A stretch of DNA of 64,000 nucleotides, taken from positions 1 to 64,000 of the forward strand of contig NZ_AXAZ01000015.1 of assembly GCF_000473065.1 (NCBI RefSeq). Reading direction: 5' to 3'. Positions within the stretch are counted from its first letter, which is position 1, and the number at the start of each line of letters is the position of its first letter. Below the pieces are notes generated by a model that was given only the letters and a program-made list of their open reading frames with translations, ran no database searches and was not told the origin of the DNA. Shown here one piece after another: positions 39,082 through 50,101 of this stretch. The translations under genes were made by a program, and so were the position numbers. This DNA is from Bradyrhizobium sp. WSM1743 (lineage in GTDB: Bacteria > Pseudomonadota > Alphaproteobacteria > Rhizobiales > Xanthobacteraceae).

Positions 39082-39387
39082 ATGGCAATCGACGACAAAA
39101 CCAGAACGGAGCTCGAGGCGGCCGCTTTCCGGCGCCTGGTCGATCATTTGCGCAGCCGGACGGACGTCCAGAACATCGACCTGATGAATCTGGCTGGTTT
39201 TTGCCGCAACTGCCTCTCCAACTGGCTCAAGGACGCCGCAGACGCGCAAGGGGTCGCCTTGAGCAAGGACGAGAGCCGGGAGGCCGTCTACGGCATGCCC
39301 TACGAGACCTGGAAGGCGAAGCATCAAGGCACGGCCACGCCCGAGCAGCTCGAGGCGATGAAGAAGGTCCATCCTCACGGGCACTGA
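39082..39387 (+). CDS. DUF1244-family protein
   Basis: 101 aa. The conserved motif FCRNCLSNWLKDAA (a Cys pair in the middle) and the family end (EQLEAMKKVHPHGH) are both present. GAAGACAGCC precedes the ATG. The family is found in Proteobacteria; its function is not known, although the Cys/His-rich composition suggests metal or nucleic-acid binding. It is followed by gapR in the same direction. Confidence 0.92.
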   Translation: MAIDDKTRTELEAAAFRRLVDHLRSRTDVQNIDLMNLAGFCRNCLSNWLKDAADAQGVALSKDESREAVYGMPYETWKAKHQGTATPEQLEAMKKVHPHGH

Positions 39388-39580
39388 CGCCTCGTCGCGC
39401 CGCTCTGAGTCGCACCACACAACAGCTTTCTTTGCGTCAGCGCAGGAAGGTGTGGGCGCGCTGTGGACGAGCGCGATGCTTGCTTGAACGCCGGGAGCGC
39501 CGACCCTAAGGGTCTACCCAGCACGCGCGGTGAGGATGCCGGCGTCACCTCGTTTTGCCAGTTCCATTGGGAGTACCAAG

Positions 39581-39853
39581 ATGGCCACCTCCGCCGCCGT
39601 CCGCGACGACGAGCCCGCGACGAAATTTGCCAAGGACCAGCTCAAATCCATCATCGAGCGCATCGAGCGGCTGGAGGAAGAGAAGAAGGCCATCTCGGAC
39701 GACATCCGCGACGTCTATGCCGAGAGCAAGGGCAACGGCTACGACGTCAAGGCGCTGCGCACCATCGTGCGCCTGCGCAAGCAGGACCCCAACGAGCGTG
39801 CCGAGGCCGAGACCATTCTCGAGACCTACATGCAGGCGCTGGGGATGCTCTGA
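39581..39853 (+). CDS. gapR: GapR-type nucleoid-associated protein (DUF2312)
   Basis: 90 aa from ATG 39581, which gives the 89-90 aa size of Caulobacter GapR. The sequence has the core helical pattern [20 protein letters not shown], then [20 protein letters not shown] and [20 protein letters not shown]. GapR binds AT-rich, over-twisted DNA and helps topoisomerases. The in-frame start at 39530 is less plausible. Confidence 0.95.
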   Translation: MATSAAVRDDEPATKFAKDQLKSIIERIERLEEEKKAISDDIRDVYAESKGNGYDVKALRTIVRLRKQDPNERAEAETILETYMQALGML

Positions 39854-39937
39854 GGCCTCGCCCGGCTGACGTTGCAGCGCACCAAGCTTGGGCGAAATCT
39901 CGTCATCTGCTAGAGTGCTCGGTGAAGGGACCGAGCA

Positions 39938-41698
39938 ATGGATGTGCCTGGACCAGAGCGCAGGCTCGCCGCGGTCCTCGCCGCCGATATGGTCGGCTTT
40001 AGCCGACTGATGGAGGTTGACGAGGCCGGCACACTTGCGCGCCTCAAGACCCATCGTGTCGAACTCATCGATCCGGCCATTGCCAAGAATCGCGGTCGTA
40101 TCATCAAGACGACCGGCGACGGCATGCTCGCTGAATTCTACAGCGTCGTCGATGCCGTGCTATGTGCCGCCGAGGTTCAGCGCCGCATGGCGCGGCGTAA
40201 TGCCGACGTCCCGCCGCCGCGGTGGATCCAATTCCGCATCGGCATCAATCTGGGCGACGTGATCGTCGATCAGAACGATATTTTTGGCGATGGGGTCAAC
40301 GTCGCGGCGCGACTGGAGGCGCTGGCCGAGCCTGGAGGAATCTGCGTTTCCGGCGCGGTGCGCGATCAGGTCGGCGACCGGCTGGATGGAGTTCAGTTCG
40401 ACGATCTCGGCGAACAGAGCGTCAAGAACATCGCCCGTCCGATCCGCGTCTTCCGCATTCGGCTGGCGGAGGGGCCTGCAAGCCTGCCCGACGCGACGAT
40501 TGTTGCGTCACCGGTTATTTCAAAGAAACCGTCCATCGCCGTGCTGCCGTTCGCCAATATGAGCGGCGATCCGGAGCAGGAGTTCTTCGCGGACGGTCTC
40601 ACCGAGGACATCATCACCGAGCTTTCACGCTTCCACGACCTGCTTGTCATCTCCCGCAACTCGACGTTCGTCTACAAGGGCAAGGCCGTGAAGGTCCAGG
40701 ACATCGGCCGTGAGTTCGGAGTCGACTATGTCATCGAGGGCAGCGTTCGGAAGGCCGGTGAGCGCGTCCGCGTCACCGTGCAGCTGATCGATGCAGAGAC
40801 CGATCGTCATATCTGGGCTGAGCGCTACGACCGTGAGCTCCGGGATATCTTCGCCATTCAGGACGAGATGACCCGCGCGATCGTGGCGACGTTGCCGGGT
40901 CGGGTGGAAGCCGCAACGCACGACCGCACCAAGCGCAAGCCGACCGACAACATGCCCGCTTACGAATGCGTGCTGGCTGCAAAGCTCCTGCATCACCGGT
41001 CAAACCGCGACGACAACGCTCAGGCGCAGACGCTGCTCAACCGTGCGCTGGCGATGGATCCGAACTATGCCCACGCTCATGCCTGGAAGGCATGCGTGCT
41101 CGGCCAAAGCTGGATCTATGGCTGGTGCGCTGACCGCGAGGCGACCTTCGAGGAGGTGGCTTCGGAACTGGAGATTGCGTTGGCGCTCGACGACAACGAC
41201 GCGGACGTGCACCGAATTCTCGCCGCGCTCAATCTAACGCGACACGACTACGAAAAGGCCACCTATCATCAGGAGCGTGCGCTCGCCCTCAACCCGAACT
41301 ACGACCTGGTGGTCGTGCAACAGGGAGAGCTCCTGACCTGGCTCGGCCTGCCGGAGGAAGGCATCGACTGGATCAGGAAAGCGATGCGCCTCAACCCCTA
41401 CCATCCCGAGCGCTTCTGGAGCCATCTCGGCCGCGCTTATTATTGCGCGGAAAGATACGCCGAGGCCGCGGAGGCATTTTCAAGGATCACACGCCCCGAC
41501 TATACCCATCACGCGTTCCTGGCGGCGACATTTGCGCAGATGAAGAATGCGGTCGCGGCCGGCGCTCACGCCGCGGAGGTCTTGAAGCGCGAACCGGGGT
41601 TCTCGGTGGCAGCTTATCTTGCGACGCTGCACTACAAGCGCGAACCCGACCGGCAGCGCCACGAGGCTGGCCTCATCGCGGCCGGCCTGCCGGCCTGA
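39938..41698 (+). CDS. Class III adenylate/guanylate cyclase with TolB-like and TPR domains
   Basis: 586 aa. The class III cyclase domain (about residues 8-180) has AADMVGFSRLM and TTGDGMLAEF (metal Asp residues) and GDGVNVAARLEALA. It is followed by a 'TolB-like' segment KPSIAVLPFANMSGDPEQEF..FADGLTEDII (about 190-330) and six to seven TPR units (NPNYDLVVVQQGELLTW and so on). This layout is common in Bradyrhizobium. It would make cAMP, with the TPRs sensing or scaffolding. The gene has its own weak ribosome site (GAAGGGACC). Confidence 0.93.
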   Translation: MDVPGPERRLAAVLAADMVGFSRLMEVDEAGTLARLKTHRVELIDPAIAKNRGRIIKTTGDGMLAEFYSVVDAVLCAAEVQRRMARRNADVPPPRWIQFRIGINLGDVIVDQNDIFGDGVNVAARLEALAEPGGICVSGAVRDQVGDRLDGVQFDDLGEQSVKNIARPIRVFRIRLAEGPASLPDATIVASPVISKKPSIAVLPFANMSGDPEQEFFADGLTEDIITELSRFHDLLVISRNSTFVYKGKAVKVQDIGREFGVDYVIEGSVRKAGERVRVTVQLIDAETDRHIWAERYDRELRDIFAIQDEMTRAIVATLPGRVEAATHDRTKRKPTDNMPAYECVLAAKLLHHRSNRDDNAQAQTLLNRALAMDPNYAHAHAWKACVLGQSWIYGWCADREATFEEVASELEIALALDDNDADVHRILAALNLTRHDYEKATYHQERALALNPNYDLVVVQQGELLTWLGLPEEGIDWIRKAMRLNPYHPERFWSHLGRAYYCAERYAEAAEAFSRITRPDYTHHAFLAATFAQMKNAVAAGAHAAEVLKREPGFSVAAYLATLHYKREPDRQRHEAGLIAAGLPA

Positions 41699-41747
41699 TC
41701 GACCCCGGGCAAGGAAGAGCAGAGCGAGCCTTGCTGGCACCGAGGAT

Positions 41748-43382
41748 TCAGCGCAGCGCGGCGGTGCGCACGACGAAGGATGTCGTCTCGAGCTTTGCGG
41801 TCGCGCTGCCCGAGAAATTGTCGCAGGACAGGCCTTGCATCGGGTCGTCGGAGAAGCCCATCGCGATCACGGCGCGCGGCTTGACGAAATAGCCGCGCAG
41901 CGCTGCGGTATCGAGCTCGCCCATCAGCGTCACCGACATCGCGCGGCTGGCGCTCGGCGACAGCATCACGATCTTGAGCCAGATGCTCTCGCCCTTGGCC
42001 GCGGAGAGACGGGTGGCGGTTGCGATCCTGCCGTCGATGCTCTTGCCGACCACCGTGTTGATCTCTGCCGCCTGAGCCAGGCTGCGGGACGCCGCGGCGG
42101 GGCGGGCGGTGCGCGGGATCGGCGCGGAAGCGGCGACGACATTGGCGCGGTCGACCGGAGAGGCGGCCGGCGCGTAAGCCAGGGCCTGGAAGGCCGCGTT
42201 GGAGACGCTCGCGGTTGGTTGCGGATCGGTGGCGGCGGCCAGCGCCTGGCGCGCCTTCAACGCCGCGACTTGCGCCGGCGTCGCCTGCTGCGGCGCGGCC
42301 GGGACATCATCCCAGAAGCCGCGGGCATTGATGATGTCAGCCGGGGTCTCCAGCTTTCCGTCAACAGACTTGCCGGTGGCCGGCTTGTCAGCCACGGGCG
42401 CGGGCTTCGGCTTGGGCGGCGCAACGATCTGCGCGTCGGCCGAGGCGAGCTGAAGGGTTGCGGCTACTTGCGGCTTGGCGCGCGGCGTCGGCACTGGCTC
42501 GGCGGGCTTGGCGGCGGCTGCGACCACGGTCGGCGCTGCCGGCTTCGCGGCCGTTGCGGGCGCGCCCTCATCATCCTCGTCGTTGTTCGCGGCGGCAGGA
42601 GCCGGCTTGCTCTTGAACAAGGCGGCAAAGAAATTCGGCTTGCTGCCGGCATCGTCGCCGCTGCCGCGCCGCTCGATCTCGGCCTTGGCAAGCTCATAGC
42701 CTTTCAGCGGCACGCCGTCGGTCGGCAGATGCACCGTCTTTCCGTCCGGGAAGACGCGGGCGAGCTGGTCATGCGTCATGCGCGGCCAGTGCCGGATGCT
42801 GCCGGTGTCGAGGTGCACGAAGGGCGAGCCGGAGGTTGGATAGAAGCCGACGCCGCCGCGCTGCAGGCGCAGGCCGGCGAAACGGATCTGCTCCAGCGGC
42901 ACGCCCGGGATGTAGAAGTCCATCGCATGTCCCAGCATGTGCTGGCTGAAGCGCGCCACACCGGAGGAGCGGCGGCGGAGCATGGCGTTGGTGGCGGGGG
43001 AGCGATAGGACGAGATGATCTGGATCGGCTGCTTGCCGTCGACGTCGCGATAGACTTCCCACAGGATGTCGAAGAGGCGACGGTCCATGACGGTCTCGTC
43101 CTGGGTGCGCCAGTCGCGCAGGAAGTGGTTGAGCTGCTTCAGCGCGGCTTCGTCGTAGCGCCCGTCGCGCTTGAAGGTGACGGTGAGATCTTCGCCGGAA
43201 TGGGTGTGGTGGAACGAGAGCGTCTTGGTCTCGTTCAGCGCGGCCGCGTCATGAACCGAACCGGCAGCCGCAAGCAGCAATGCAGCAGCGAGGCCGATCC
43301 GGGATCCGGCCTTCACGCCCGCATGGGACAACGACAGCACAGCGAATTGGCGTGCGAGACCAGTCAGCACGTATGAGCCCAC
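41748..43382 (-). CDS. DUF882-family peptidoglycan-peptidase-like protein (M15-type fold)
   Basis: 544 aa from GTG 43382, with a hydrophobic signal/anchor (AGSRIGLAAALLLAAAGSVH). The DUF882 domain (about residues 50-230) has SFHHTHSGEDL, ISSYRSPATNAMLRRRSSGV, SQHMLGHAMDFYI (His and Asp metal ligands) and SPFVHLDTGSIRHW. These are the zinc ligands of M15-like carboxypeptidases. A long Ala/Pro/Lys-rich linker and a C-terminal domain ending SATAKLETTSFVVRTAALR are specific to this protein. The start is uncertain. It lies beside another wall enzyme gene in the same direction. Confidence 0.85.
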   Translation of the reverse strand: MGSYVLTGLARQFAVLSLSHAGVKAGSRIGLAAALLLAAAGSVHDAAALNETKTLSFHHTHSGEDLTVTFKRDGRYDEAALKQLNHFLRDWRTQDETVMDRRLFDILWEVYRDVDGKQPIQIISSYRSPATNAMLRRRSSGVARFSQHMLGHAMDFYIPGVPLEQIRFAGLRLQRGGVGFYPTSGSPFVHLDTGSIRHWPRMTHDQLARVFPDGKTVHLPTDGVPLKGYELAKAEIERRGSGDDAGSKPNFFAALFKSKPAPAAANNDEDDEGAPATAAKPAAPTVVAAAAKPAEPVPTPRAKPQVAATLQLASADAQIVAPPKPKPAPVADKPATGKSVDGKLETPADIINARGFWDDVPAAPQQATPAQVAALKARQALAAATDPQPTASVSNAAFQALAYAPAASPVDRANVVAASAPIPRTARPAAASRSLAQAAEINTVVGKSIDGRIATATRLSAAKGESIWLKIVMLSPSASRAMSVTLMGELDTAALRGYFVKPRAVIAMGFSDDPMQGLSCDNFSGSATAKLETTSFVVRTAALR

Positions 43383-43583
43383 CCAGTCGACGAGCGTTCA
43401 AATGGACTCTCCCGCCAACCCCGTTAGCAGCGCGAAAGAGGATGAACGCTTTCTTAAAGCGAGAAGGTTAATCCGAGGTTGACCTTCCCGCCCCCAAACC
43501 AAGTCAGAATACGATCCTAAACGGTTGACTGTGGCAAAAAAACGCCCGCCGCCCGAGTGCAGGTTGGACCATGGTTAACGTTA

Positions 43584-43612
43584 AGCGGCCCCATCCAGAG
43601 GACGGGGCCGCT
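43584..43612. terminator. Hairpin between the DUF882 and L,D-transpeptidase genes
   Basis: A perfect 9-bp stem AGCGGCCCC/GGGGCCGCT with an 11-base loop lies 44 bases after the transpeptidase stop on the minus strand. It is not followed by a clear T-run, so the call as a terminator is tentative. Confidence 0.5.
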
Positions 43613-43655
43613 GATTTCATTGCAGAATTCTTGTGAACCAGGCGCTGGGCCGGGC

Positions 43656-45854
43656 TCAGCGGGTAAACACCCGCTGCGGACGACGGCCGACCGGCGCCGG
43701 CGGCTGGGTCGGGGTCGGCGCTCCGAACAGCCGCTCGAAGAAGTTTGGTCCGGACGAGCCGAAGCCCCCGCCATTGTTGGCCACCGCGACTCCTGACGGC
43801 AGCGTTGTCGCCGGGCGCGAATAGCTCGGTTGGGAATGGGCCACGACGGCTTCGAGGTCCTTGCCGCGGTTGTTCTTCAGGATGTTGATCATGGCTGCGT
43901 CGCGGCCATAGACGTCCTTGCGGAACTGCAGCTTGCCGGCGTCGTCCACGAACGCGGTCTGATAGGTGATGTTGACCGGGATCGGGGTCGGGAATTTCAG
44001 ATCGATCTCGCTCTTGCCGTACATGCTGCGCACGCGCTCAGGCGTGTACCTCTCGTTCGGCATGGTGATGTTGAGCAGCACGGACGCATACTGATCCGGA
44101 TTCTGCACGCGCATGCAGCCATGGCTGAAGGCGCGCTCGTCGCGGGCGAACAAATGCTTGTCCGGCGTGTCGTGCTGATAGACTAGAAACTTGTTCGGGA
44201 AGTTGAAGCGGATGCGGCCGAGCGCGTTGGCTTCGCCGGGCGGCTGCGAGATGTGCACCGAGCCGTCGCGGTTCTGTTCGAGCCTGAGGCCCATGCGTTG
44301 AAGCACGGTCGGGTCCTGCTGCAGCGCCGGCAGGTATTCGTTGTAGACGATCGACGGTGGCACGTTCCAGGTCGGATTGACCGTGATGTACTTCATCGTC
44401 TCGCTGAGCAGCGGGGTCGCATGCGTCCCCGGCTTGCCGGTCACGACGCGCGTGGTCCAGACCGGCTGGCCGCGCTGCATCACCTTCAACGTGAAGTCGG
44501 GAATGTTGAGGATGACATAGGCGTCCCCCAGCGAAGGCGCGCCGAGATCGCGCGGCAGCCAGCGCCAGCGCTCCATGTTCACCAGCACGGTGTCGATCTG
44601 CTTGTCGCGCTTCGGGGTGTTGAGCGCCTTGACCGTCTTGTCATCGAGGATGCCGGTCGCCTTCATTTCGGCGCTGCTCTGGAATTTGCGCACGGCGTCG
44701 GCGACTGCCGCGTCGTAGCGGGTGTCGCTCGGGTTCTCGGCGAGGCCGAGCTTGGCGCGGAGCTGCGGCACGCGTGGATCTTCCACGACGATCTCAGCCT
44801 GCTTCTTGCCGGCGGGGGTGTATTTCAGCGCCGGGCCGTCGGCGATCTCGATCGCCAGGCCATTGCCCTGGCCGCGCAGCTCGGCGAGCTTGGCCTTCAG
44901 CTCCTTGTAGAGCTTGTGCGGCGGGTTATAGCTGTCGAGCGCTGCGGAGGCGTCCGTCGCGGTCGTGACCTTGGCGAGCACCTCGTTGGGATCGACAGGA
45001 TGTTCGGGATAGAGAATGTCGCCGCTGACCTGCGACCAATGCATGCGGCCGCTCTGGGCATGGCGCGCATAGTCGAACATGCTGGCGATGAGCTTGAGCT
45101 CGGCATCCGCCAGCGCATCGGGCGTCGTGGCGGCGGCGAAATCCGGCACCGGATAGTCGGCGGGATTGAGGCCGTCGGACGCGGCGTCCTTCAGCCGCGC
45201 GATCACGCCCTTGGCCGCAGCAGTCAGGCTGCCGCCTTGCGTCCAGACCGGCGCGAAATCGCGCGCGCCGTAAAACTTCTCGATCGCCGCACGCTCGTTC
45301 TTACGGTCGAAATGGCGCGAGGTCTTGGCGCCGATGATGTCCTTGAGCTTGTCCGCGACCGGCTGGTCGGCGGCGGGCACGTTGCTTGCAGCCTTCACTG
45401 GCTCGGCAGCGGGAGCCGCTGCGGCAGCAGGTGCCGTGGGAGCGGCCGGCGTGACGGTTGCGGTGTCGGCCTTGGCAGGCTCGGTCTTCGCAGGTTCGGA
45501 CTTGGCCGTCTCGCTCTTCGGCGCTTCAGGCGCGGGTGTGGTGGCGACGTCGGACGGCTTGGTCTCGACCTTGTCCGGCGCCGGTGCGGCGTCCGCCTTA
45601 AGGGACTCCCTCGCAGTCTCCTTGCCGGGATCCTGCACCGTGGCGGTGGTGTCGAGCTTGATGTCGGCTGCAGTCGGGGGCGGGACGTTTGCCGGCTCGG
45701 GGCGCGGGATCGCAGCTTCGATCGCAAGCTCAGCGGCGCTGCTGCGCGCCTGATCCTGCGCCAGGGCCGAGCTGGCCGACACCGTGAGGAAGGTCGCTGC
45801 GACCGTCATCAAGACGCGGTCAAAGCCCGCACGGTGGTTCAAACAGTCACGCAT
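43656..45854 (-). CDS. L,D-transpeptidase family protein (YkuD domain, YcbB-like)
   Basis: 732 aa from ATG 45854, whose N-terminus looks like a signal peptide (RVLMTVAATFLTVSASSALAQ). After a long Ala/Pro/Lys-rich linker (about residues 35-180) comes a scaffold domain. A peptidoglycan-binding segment (VADAVRKFQSSAEMKATGIL, about 390) leads to the YkuD catalytic domain with FSHGCMRVQNPDQYA (catalytic Cys). The YcbB type makes 3-3 cross-links in peptidoglycan. An in-frame start at 46031 would add a non-signal segment. It lies downstream of, and in the same direction as, the sigma-54 regulator. Confidence 0.93.
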   Translation of the reverse strand: MRDCLNHRAGFDRVLMTVAATFLTVSASSALAQDQARSSAAELAIEAAIPRPEPANVPPPTAADIKLDTTATVQDPGKETARESLKADAAPAPDKVETKPSDVATTPAPEAPKSETAKSEPAKTEPAKADTATVTPAAPTAPAAAAAPAAEPVKAASNVPAADQPVADKLKDIIGAKTSRHFDRKNERAAIEKFYGARDFAPVWTQGGSLTAAAKGVIARLKDAASDGLNPADYPVPDFAAATTPDALADAELKLIASMFDYARHAQSGRMHWSQVSGDILYPEHPVDPNEVLAKVTTATDASAALDSYNPPHKLYKELKAKLAELRGQGNGLAIEIADGPALKYTPAGKKQAEIVVEDPRVPQLRAKLGLAENPSDTRYDAAVADAVRKFQSSAEMKATGILDDKTVKALNTPKRDKQIDTVLVNMERWRWLPRDLGAPSLGDAYVILNIPDFTLKVMQRGQPVWTTRVVTGKPGTHATPLLSETMKYITVNPTWNVPPSIVYNEYLPALQQDPTVLQRMGLRLEQNRDGSVHISQPPGEANALGRIRFNFPNKFLVYQHDTPDKHLFARDERAFSHGCMRVQNPDQYASVLLNITMPNERYTPERVRSMYGKSEIDLKFPTPIPVNITYQTAFVDDAGKLQFRKDVYGRDAAMINILKNNRGKDLEAVVAHSQPSYSRPATTLPSGVAVANNGGGFGSSGPNFFERLFGAPTPTQPPAPVGRRPQRVFTR

Positions 45855-46204
45855 TGTGTCGCACCCCTCGGGTGAGCTGTCCCCTCGTGGAACAGCTTCG
45901 TTATCGCCTATTGATGAGTTTCGGCTAAACCGCGCCGGCCTCTCGAAAGTTGCACGCCTGCACGCAACGATTCCTACGCAGACGATATACAGGCCCCGAT
46001 TTTGCAGCCAGCGCCACCCGGGACAACTCACGACAAACTGACTTCAAGGGAGCCTCTTGGCAACGGATTGTGCGCTTCTGCCACGCGCTTTTCCCTCTGT
46101 CTGTCACTTCCAAGTCACGGTTCAAATCGCGGTCGGATTCTGTCGTCATGCGAACGGCTTACAGCCGTCCCGCGCGGTCGCGCAAACCTCCGCTCGCAGT
46201 CGGC
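45855..46204. other. 350-bp gap upstream of the L,D-transpeptidase gene
   Basis: It lies between the stop of the response-regulator gene and the L,D-transpeptidase start, both on the minus strand. No ORF is convincing, and no clear sigma-54 -24/-12 box was found. It probably holds the transpeptidase promoter. Confidence 0.35.
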
Positions 46205-47701
<1,497 letters not shown>

Positions 47702-47828
47702 GGTGTTCCCCGCACGCTACTACTATCTGTCTCGAATCGGGGCACTCTGGCCGAAGCCGATTAACACACGCTTAAACCTTGATGCCCCCGCCCGCCGCCG
47801 CGATTGTTGAACACAGGTTTCCCACACA

Positions 47829-49766
47829 ATGAATTCGCGCTCCAAGCTCGCCCCCAAGAAGTCTGCCTCCAGCAAGCCCGCTCTCCGCAAGCCAAGCACC
47901 AAGAAATCTGCCGCCAAGGCAAAGCCCTCCAAGCCTTCACTCGCCAAGCCTTCACTCGCCAAGCCTTCGCCCGCAAAGCCTGCGAGCAAGACCGGCAAGC
48001 TTCCGGAATGGAACTTGACCGATCTCTATTCCGGGATCGACGCGCCGGAAGTGGCGCGCGATCTCGAGAAGTTGGATGCCGACTGCGCCGCCTTCGAGAC
48101 GGACTACAAGGGCAAGCTGGCGACAGGGACAGCAAACGAAGATGGCGGAAAATGGCTCAGTGAAGCCGTGCGACGCTATGAGGCGATCGACGATCTCGCC
48201 GGCCGTCTCGGCTCCTATGCCGGTCTCGTCCATGCCGGCGACAGCGTGGACCCTGCGATTTCAAAGTTTTACGGCGACGTGTCCGAGCGCCTGACGGCGG
48301 CGTCGACGCATCTGTTGTTCTTCGCGCTCGAGCTCAACCGTATCGATGACGATATTTTGACCCGCGCGATGCAGGCCGCCGAGCTTGCGCACTACCGTCC
48401 ATGGATCGAGGATCTGCGCAAGGAGAAGCCGTACCAGCTCGACGACAAGCTCGAGCAGCTCTTCCTGGAGAAGGCGCAGACCGGCTATTCTGCCTTCAAC
48501 CGCCTGTTCGACCAGACCATCTCCAGCTTGCGCTTCAAGATCGGCTCCAAGGAGCTCGCGATCGAGCCGACGCTCAATCTGCTGCAGGACCTCGACGGCG
48601 CAAAGCGCAAGAGCGCGGCGGAGGCGCTGGCGAAGACCTTCAAGGCCAATGAGCGCACCTTTGCGCTGATCACCAACACGCTCGCCAAGGACAAGGACAT
48701 CGCCGATCGCTGGCGCGGTTTCAAGGACGTCGCGGATTCCCGCCATCTGAACAACCGCGTCGAGCGCGAGGTCGTGGATGCGCTGGTCGCCTCGGTGCGC
48801 GCAGCCTATCCGAAGCTGTCGCATCGCTATTACGCGCTGAAGGCGAAATGGTTCGGTAAGAAGCGGCTGGCCTATTGGGACCGCAACGCGCCGCTGCCGT
48901 TTGCGGCGACCGACGTTATCGCCTGGCCCGAGGCGCGAAGCATGGTGCTGACGGCCTATCGCGGCTTCTCGCCCAAGATGGCCGATATCGCCGAGCGCTT
49001 CTTCACCGACCGCTGGATCGACGCGCCGGTGCGGCCGGGCAAGGTGCCGGGGGCGTTCTCGCATCCGACCACGCCGTCAGCGCATCCTTACGTGCTCATG
49101 AACTACCAGGGCAAGCCGCGCGACGTGATGACGCTCGCGCATGAGCTTGGCCATGGCGTCCATCAGGTGCTGGCGGCCAAGAACGGCGCGCTGATGGCGC
49201 CGACGCCACTGACGCTGGCGGAGACCGCGAGCGTGTTCGGCGAGATGCTCACCTTCAAGCGTCTCCTTGCCCAGACCAAGAACGCAAAGCAGCGACAGGC
49301 GCTGCTCGCCGGCAAGGTCGAGGACATGATCAACACCGTGGTGCGGCAGATCGCGTTCTATTCCTTCGAGCGCGCGGTCCACACCGAGCGCAAGAACGGC
49401 GAGCTCACCGCGACGCGGCTCGGCGAAATCTGGCTCTCGGTGCAGGGCGAGAGTCTGGGGCACGCGATCGAGATCAAGGCGGGCTACGAGAACTACTGGA
49501 TGTACATCCCGCACTTCATCCACTCACCGTTCTACGTCTACGCCTACGCCTTCGGCGATTGTCTCGTGAACTCGCTTTACGCTGTCTACGAGAATGCGGC
49601 CGAAGGCTTCGCCGAGCGCTATCTCGACATGCTCGCCGCCGGCGGCACCAAGCATTATTCCGAGCTCCTGCGCCCGTTTGGGTTAGATGCCAAGGATCCC
49701 AAGTTTTGGGAGGGTGGGCTCAGCGTGATCGCCGGGATGATCGACGAGCTTGAGGCCATGGGGTGA
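47829..49766 (+). CDS. pepF: Oligoendopeptidase F (M3 family)
   Basis: 645 aa. The zinc site is LAHELGHGVHQ (HEXXH) with a downstream Glu in LAETASVFGEML, as in M3B peptidases. The catalytic body begins about residue 58 (LPEWNLTDLYSGIDAPEVAR). The first 55 residues are an unusual Lys/Pro/Ser/Ala-rich tail (KKSAAKAKPSKPSLAKPSLA) partly made by tandem copies of a 15-base unit at 47931-47975. PepF hydrolyses peptides of about 7-17 residues. The tail is not part of the M3 fold. Confidence 0.95.
   Translation: MNSRSKLAPKKSASSKPALRKPSTKKSAAKAKPSKPSLAKPSLAKPSPAKPASKTGKLPEWNLTDLYSGIDAPEVARDLEKLDADCAAFETDYKGKLATGTANEDGGKWLSEAVRRYEAIDDLAGRLGSYAGLVHAGDSVDPAISKFYGDVSERLTAASTHLLFFALELNRIDDDILTRAMQAAELAHYRPWIEDLRKEKPYQLDDKLEQLFLEKAQTGYSAFNRLFDQTISSLRFKIGSKELAIEPTLNLLQDLDGAKRKSAAEALAKTFKANERTFALITNTLAKDKDIADRWRGFKDVADSRHLNNRVEREVVDALVASVRAAYPKLSHRYYALKAKWFGKKRLAYWDRNAPLPFAATDVIAWPEARSMVLTAYRGFSPKMADIAERFFTDRWIDAPVRPGKVPGAFSHPTTPSAHPYVLMNYQGKPRDVMTLAHELGHGVHQVLAAKNGALMAPTPLTLAETASVFGEMLTFKRLLAQTKNAKQRQALLAGKVEDMINTVVRQIAFYSFERAVHTERKNGELTATRLGEIWLSVQGESLGHAIEIKAGYENYWMYIPHFIHSPFYVYAYAFGDCLVNSLYAVYENAAEGFAERYLDMLAAGGTKHYSELLRPFGLDAKDPKFWEGGLSVIAGMIDELEAMG
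47931..47975 (+). repeat. Tandem 15-bp repeat inside the pepF N-terminus
   Basis: Two identical copies and one diverged copy of AAGCCTTCACTCGCC encode KPSLA-KPSLA-KPSPA. Confidence 0.9.
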
Positions 49767-49829
49767 AGGGATGGTGCCTCATTGGTAGGCAAGTTCCGTA
49801 AAACATTTGTTGAACCGCCTGCCGACGGT

Positions 49830-49851
49830 ATGTTATACACGTGTATAACAT
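49830..49851. promoter_or_regulatory. Perfect 22-bp palindrome, candidate operator of the AbrB-Doc pair
   Basis: The half-site ATGTTATACAC is followed directly by its exact reverse complement GTGTATAACAT. The palindrome ends 15 bases before the antitoxin ATG and overlaps a plausible -10 box (TATAAC). Type II antitoxins of the AbrB/MazE kind bind such palindromes to repress their own operon. Confidence 0.8.
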
Positions 49852-49866
49852 GATCGGAGCAAGACC

Positions 49867-50091
49867 ATGAAGATCGAGATCAAGAAGATCGGCAATTCGG
49901 ATGGTCTGTTGCTGCCCCGTGAGTTGATGCAGCGGCTCGATCTCAAGCGCGGGCAGCAATTGCACATCGTGGAATTGCCTGGCGGTGGTTTCCAGGCGTT
50001 GCCCTATGATCCCGATTTCGAGCGGACGATGGAGATTGCCGACGAGGTGATGGACAAGTATCGCGACACCCTCGCTGCGCTTGCAAAATAA
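49867..50091 (+). CDS. AbrB/MazE-type antitoxin
   Basis: 74 aa. The swapped-hairpin DNA-binding fold starts MKIEIKKIGNSDGLLLPREL, typical of the AbrB/MazE family, and a C-terminal helix (FERTMEIADEVMDKYRDTLA) would grip the toxin. GGAGCAAGACC is the ribosome site. It is followed by the Doc-like gene 10 bases later. A palindrome lies in front of it. Confidence 0.93.
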   Translation: MKIEIKKIGNSDGLLLPRELMQRLDLKRGQQLHIVELPGGGFQALPYDPDFERTMEIADEVMDKYRDTLAALAK

Positions 50092-50101
50092 CTAGCTGCG
50101 C

